Shown: piece after piece, positions 61,160 to 64,000 of the stretch | Layout of the letters: each line of letters opens with the position of its first letter | How positions within the stretch are numbered: the first letter of the stretch is position 1 | NCBI RefSeq assembly: GCF_022701255.1 | Contig: NZ_CP031705.1 | Coordinates: forward strand, 4,402,001 to 4,466,000 | Direction of reading: 5' to 3' | DNA: 64,000 nucleotides | From: Microcoleus vaginatus HSN003 | GTDB lineage: Bacteria; Cyanobacteriota; Cyanobacteriia; Cyanobacteriales; Microcoleaceae | Translations under genes and position numbers: made by a program | The notes under the pieces: generated by a model | The model's database searches: none | Told to the model about the DNA's origin: nothing | The model's input: only the letters and a program-made list of their open reading frames with translations

Positions 61160-63112
61160 TTAGATTTTTAACACGCCTTCGGGATTCACGGTCAAGAGCG
61201 ATCGCCTCTGCAAACCCTCCTGGTATAAAATAGCATTAGCTGCCAACAAACCGCTGCTCACTGCCCTTTCCATTAAACCGCACGGAAACGGCATTTTTAC
61301 CCAATCTCCCGCAAACAAAAGATTAGGTACAGCGCAGCAAGTCTCCGGGCGTTCCGCATAACTACCGGGCGGATAGCCAGAGAAATTCTTTTGATTTACC
61401 AATTCCCGGTGCAGCATATTTGCCTCTTTTAATTCCGGTACAATTTCGTACAATTCTTGCTCAAAAGTCGCCAGCAAAACTTCCTGATTCGGAAATTCCT
61501 TCTCCTTGTAACAATAAGCGTGCAGTTCCACAACACTACCGCCAGTTTTCTGATTCCACTCGATGAACTGATCCTGAATTCGGTGGTAAAGCGTAATGCT
61601 GTCAGTCAGTTTGTAGCCGGAAAGCGAACTGAAATGGCTGTGTTCCCAGGGAAATTCGCGATCGAACCAAAAACGACAGACCGCAAATGGATCGGCTATA
61701 TTCAAACTCTCGATCCGACTCTGCACCTGCGGATTCACCTCACCGCTAGCCAAACTAAACAAATGCTGCATCCCCGGAACATCAGCCGCCAAAACATAAT
61801 AATCAGCCTTCAATGTTTCCGCCAATTTTTGCGGCTGCGATTGGTTAACTGCTGCGGCTAACTGTACCTCATCTGCTTTTTCATCGACTACCTTAAATCG
61901 AGGCAAATCCCGCTGAGCAGGCCCGCTCACCACTCGTCCTTCGGCATCAAAAACTGCCCCGTGACAAGGACAGTGAAATTGACCGTCGTTCTGTTTCTGA
62001 ACTGTGCAGCCTTGGTGAGTGCAGCTCAGAGAAATGGCCTCTTTTCCCGACGGTGCGGCGGCAAATACGCTGTCCCCAGCGCCGAAATATTCGGTAGAGT
62101 TGCTGTCAGTTAACAGCGCGTTTCGCTTCACCCAAAAAGGTATTTTACTTTGCACGTCTCCAGACTGGTAAGTCAAAGAATCAATCTTGCCGTTTTCCCA
62201 ACGAATCTCACTGACTGCGACATCTGTCAATACTTTGCCGCCTTTGCTTTCAATGGATCGGGCAATAGGCTGCACCAAACTCGTACCCATATCTTGCCGC
62301 GTGCCGTTGAAGGCCAAACCCTCTGGATTTCCGAAAAAGTAAAAGTGGAAAAATTGCATTAATTCTCCCGCGCTCAATTCGTCGGGAGCATTGAGGCTGG
62401 ATTTGGCAAAAGGCAGAAAATACAAGTCATAAAGCCCGCGCGGAAATTCGCCTTTTACCCAGTCGGCAACTGATATATTGTCGAGGCGATCGAAAGTTTT
62501 TTTAGTTTGAAAACCACCGATTTCCCGAAATACTTGCCAGTGAGCGGGTTTTGTAAGATTGATTCCCCACTTGAGCCGATTGGGAGAAGATATCCCCAAA
62601 TCAACTATATTCCAGGGAAAAGCTGAATGGTTGGGACGGAAAACTTCGGGTTTGTATTTGCCGTCTCGAAACAGAACGGCGTAGGATTCTAAGGATACAA
62701 AGTTCTCAGTAATTTCTAGTTCTTCAACCACACTTTTGAGGTTGTAGTATTGCGGAAAAAAACCGTGGAAACCGTGTTCCATCATAAAAGTTTCGTTCCC
62801 AACTTGAATCGGCCAACTAGCAATTTTGCCACCTAGTTGCGGCGACTTGTCGAGCAATGTTACGGCGAAACCCCGCTGGGAGAGTTCGTAAGCACAGGCA
62901 AGCCCGGCCAAGCCTGCCCCTACAACTGCAACGGTTTTGCGCTGATTCAGCATTCGTGGCAAGTCAAGAGAATCTTGCACAAAAATGGTGGGCTCTGGCT
63001 TGGAAAATCGAGAGTAGCCCAGCAGCCCGCCGGCGGCACCGACTCCGAGGAATTTGAGGGCGGTTCTTCGAGAAACTGGTTCGGATAGCGGTGAATTGGT
63101 TGATTGACTCAT
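61160..63112 (-). CDS. FAD-dependent carotenoid desaturase/methyltransferase-like protein with Rieske insert (CruE-like)
   Basis: A 650-residue protein. A twin-arginine-type leader (VSRRTALKFLGVGAAGGLLGYSRF) precedes an FAD-binding fold (VAVVGAGLAGLACAYELSQRG, residues about 59-80; LLDKSPQLGGKIASW; MMEHGFHGFFPQYYNL) typical of the carotene desaturase/amine oxidase family. A Rieske 2Fe-2S insert lies near 362-385: CTHQGC ... CPCHGAVFD. The end holds the FAD-closing motif LLFAGDWVKMPFPCGLMERAVSSG. This set of features is that of CrtU/CruE, the beta-carotene desaturase/methyltransferase that makes aromatic end groups. The ATG at 63112 was chosen over a longer frame. Membrane-associated; with the next two genes it likely forms an aromatic-carotenoid pathway. 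Confidence 0.8.
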   Translation of the reverse strand: MSQSTNSPLSEPVSRRTALKFLGVGAAGGLLGYSRFSKPEPTIFVQDSLDLPRMLNQRKTVAVVGAGLAGLACAYELSQRGFAVTLLDKSPQLGGKIASWPIQVGNETFMMEHGFHGFFPQYYNLKSVVEELEITENFVSLESYAVLFRDGKYKPEVFRPNHSAFPWNIVDLGISSPNRLKWGINLTKPAHWQVFREIGGFQTKKTFDRLDNISVADWVKGEFPRGLYDLYFLPFAKSSLNAPDELSAGELMQFFHFYFFGNPEGLAFNGTRQDMGTSLVQPIARSIESKGGKVLTDVAVSEIRWENGKIDSLTYQSGDVQSKIPFWVKRNALLTDSNSTEYFGAGDSVFAAAPSGKEAISLSCTHQGCTVQKQNDGQFHCPCHGAVFDAEGRVVSGPAQRDLPRFKVVDEKADEVQLAAAVNQSQPQKLAETLKADYYVLAADVPGMQHLFSLASGEVNPQVQSRIESLNIADPFAVCRFWFDREFPWEHSHFSSLSGYKLTDSITLYHRIQDQFIEWNQKTGGSVVELHAYCYKEKEFPNQEVLLATFEQELYEIVPELKEANMLHRELVNQKNFSGYPPGSYAERPETCCAVPNLLFAGDWVKMPFPCGLMERAVSSGLLAANAILYQEGLQRRSLLTVNPEGVLKI

Positions 63113-63160
63113 CAGCGGTACGCGGTAACAGGCTTTAAACACAAATACGCCATAAGGCAT

Positions 63161-63455
63161 ATATCATAGACCGAAAGCATGATATGTGAAGAAATACTAA
63201 GACGCATCCCCCAATTGGATCGCACCGTGCCAAGTTCGATCGCACACAATGTATAGCGGAACGAACAAGGCTTTAGTTATCTAGGAGAGAAACAAGAATC
63301 AATAAGGAAAAAGCGATCGACCCCATAGCATAAAATCCTCTAAATAATTAAGGGTTTTTATTTATGTTGCTCAACTCTTGGCAACCGCCGCCAATGATTC
63401 TACAAAACTAGGAGATTTTCAGGCAAAATCTTAGGCAAAAGGCAGTCTGGACGAA
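63161..63455. other. Promoter region of the CruE-like gene
   Basis: Nothing coding. An HIP1-like GCGATCGA and several A+T-rich stretches. The upstream promoter is probably here. Confidence 0.4.
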
Positions 63456-63707
63456 TTGTACGAAATAACTGGAAAGATATCCGAGGGAAAACAATTAACC
63501 AGTCGAGTTTTAAGTAAGTGGTCGAGAAAAAACTTAACTATTTTAAAACCAGTAAATACAGAGAATCTATCTACTGAAATCAGTCAATATCTGGTCGCTC
63601 GATTCATGATATTCCTCATTCAACACCAAGACCAAACCCGATTTAACTTGAGAAGTCCAGATGTGCCGCAAAAAGTCAAAGACGGCCGTAGAGGTAATGC
63701 CGATTAA
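63456..63707 (+). CDS. Doubtful short hypothetical protein
   Basis: An 83-codon frame with TTG start (LYEITGKISEGKQLTSRVLSKWSRKNL...). No stop-free family likeness was recognised and there is no good ribosome site; the codons before it extend to a stop nearby. It ends just before a family A repeat and may be chance or a remnant. Confidence 0.25.
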   Translation: MYEITGKISEGKQLTSRVLSKWSRKNLTILKPVNTENLSTEISQYLVARFMIFLIQHQDQTRFNLRSPDVPQKVKDGRRGNAD

Positions 63708-63710
63708 ACC

Positions 63711-63826
63711 ACATCTTGCACCATTCTTAAGAACGGGCAAGATGCCCGTTCCACAAGAGATGAATTTTTTGTGGAACAGGCATATTGCCTGTTCATAAAA
63801 GGATTATTGAGAATGGTGCAACATCT
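63711..63826. repeat. Palindromic MITE-like repeat, copy 5 (family A)
   Basis: ACATCTTGCACCATTCTTA on the left and GAGAATGGTGCAACATCT on the right, with the inner GGGCAAGATGCCCGTTCC and TGTGGAACAGGC arms. Similar to copy 3. Confidence 0.85.
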
Positions 63827-64000
63827 CAGTTAAATGCACCTGGCTGCTAGGTAAAAAACAGGACTTACTACGTGAAGAAACCGGGTTTTTGCATAAGTCC
63901 TCCTTATGCAAAACTTCTGCATAATTTACAAAACTTTACATTACTCGTGAATTTATTGGTGCGGGGACTCGGTTGGTGCTGGTGTCCACACCCTACGGTA
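63827..64000. other. Window end, no gene
   Basis: AAACCGGGTTTTTGC-type dispersed motif and a TCCTTATGCAAAA / GCATAAGTCC mirror. Nothing else is seen before the end. Confidence 0.4.

Overview
The window comes from a filamentous cyanobacterium, most like the Oscillatoriales (Microcoleus/Oscillatoria/Tychonema type); the genus is inferred from overall resemblance only. The evidence for a cyanobacterium is direct: HIP1-type GCGATCGC octamers throughout, photosystem II assembly factor psb28, the ndhA-I-G-E run of NDH-1, a Ycf20-family gene, a helical carotenoid protein, cyanophycin genes, a Cph2-like phytochrome and a tmRNA with the cyanobacterial tag ANNIVPFARKAVAVA. Many gaps carry heptanucleotide tandem repeats and small palindromic repeats.

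Layout. 0-10 kb: a broken DUF433/DUF5615 toxin-antitoxin pair, an AraC/Ogt DNA-repair gene, moaB, psb28, an SLH-domain beta-helix protein, a GT-C-like membrane protein, an SMP-30 lactonase and an M48 protease. 10-18 kb: proA, a formylglycine-generating-enzyme-like gene whose 3' end looks like a diversity-generating-retroelement target, a Ser/Thr kinase, folB, then ndhA-I-G-E on the minus strand. 18-28 kb: ssrA with its promoter and terminator, a second Ser/Thr kinase, a toxin-antitoxin island, a GT39 glycosyltransferase with an internal heptamer tract, ycf20 and glycerate kinase. 28-41 kb: helical carotenoid protein, a 1 kb repeat region, a hybrid histidine-kinase/NarL-regulator divergent pair, a GH13 glucan enzyme, a Cph2-like GAF-GAF-GGDEF-EAL protein and several small stress-type proteins. 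41-45 kb: a second GH13 gene, now a pseudogene, split by an IscB/omega-RNA element. 45-54 kb: cyanophycinase and CphA2-type cyanophycin synthetase in divergent orientation, a CHASE histidine kinase and an intact IS630-family element. 54-64 kb: esterase, coaBC, a toxin pseudogene with its antitoxin, a DUF262/DUF1524 (GmrSD-like) nuclease, and a set of three genes (CruE-like desaturase with a Rieske domain, SAM methyltransferase, Rieske oxygenase) that looks like an aromatic-carotenoid (synechoxanthin-type) locus.

The most interesting points are the IscB element inside the decaying GH13 paralog, the likely DGR-diversified lectin-fold gene with no reverse transcriptase in the window, the split CruH-like pair next to a CruE-like gene, the CphB/CphA2 dipeptide-recycling pair, and a 7-bp repeat inside a glycosyltransferase that could switch it on and off. 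No CRISPR array, prophage, tRNA or rRNA was seen.
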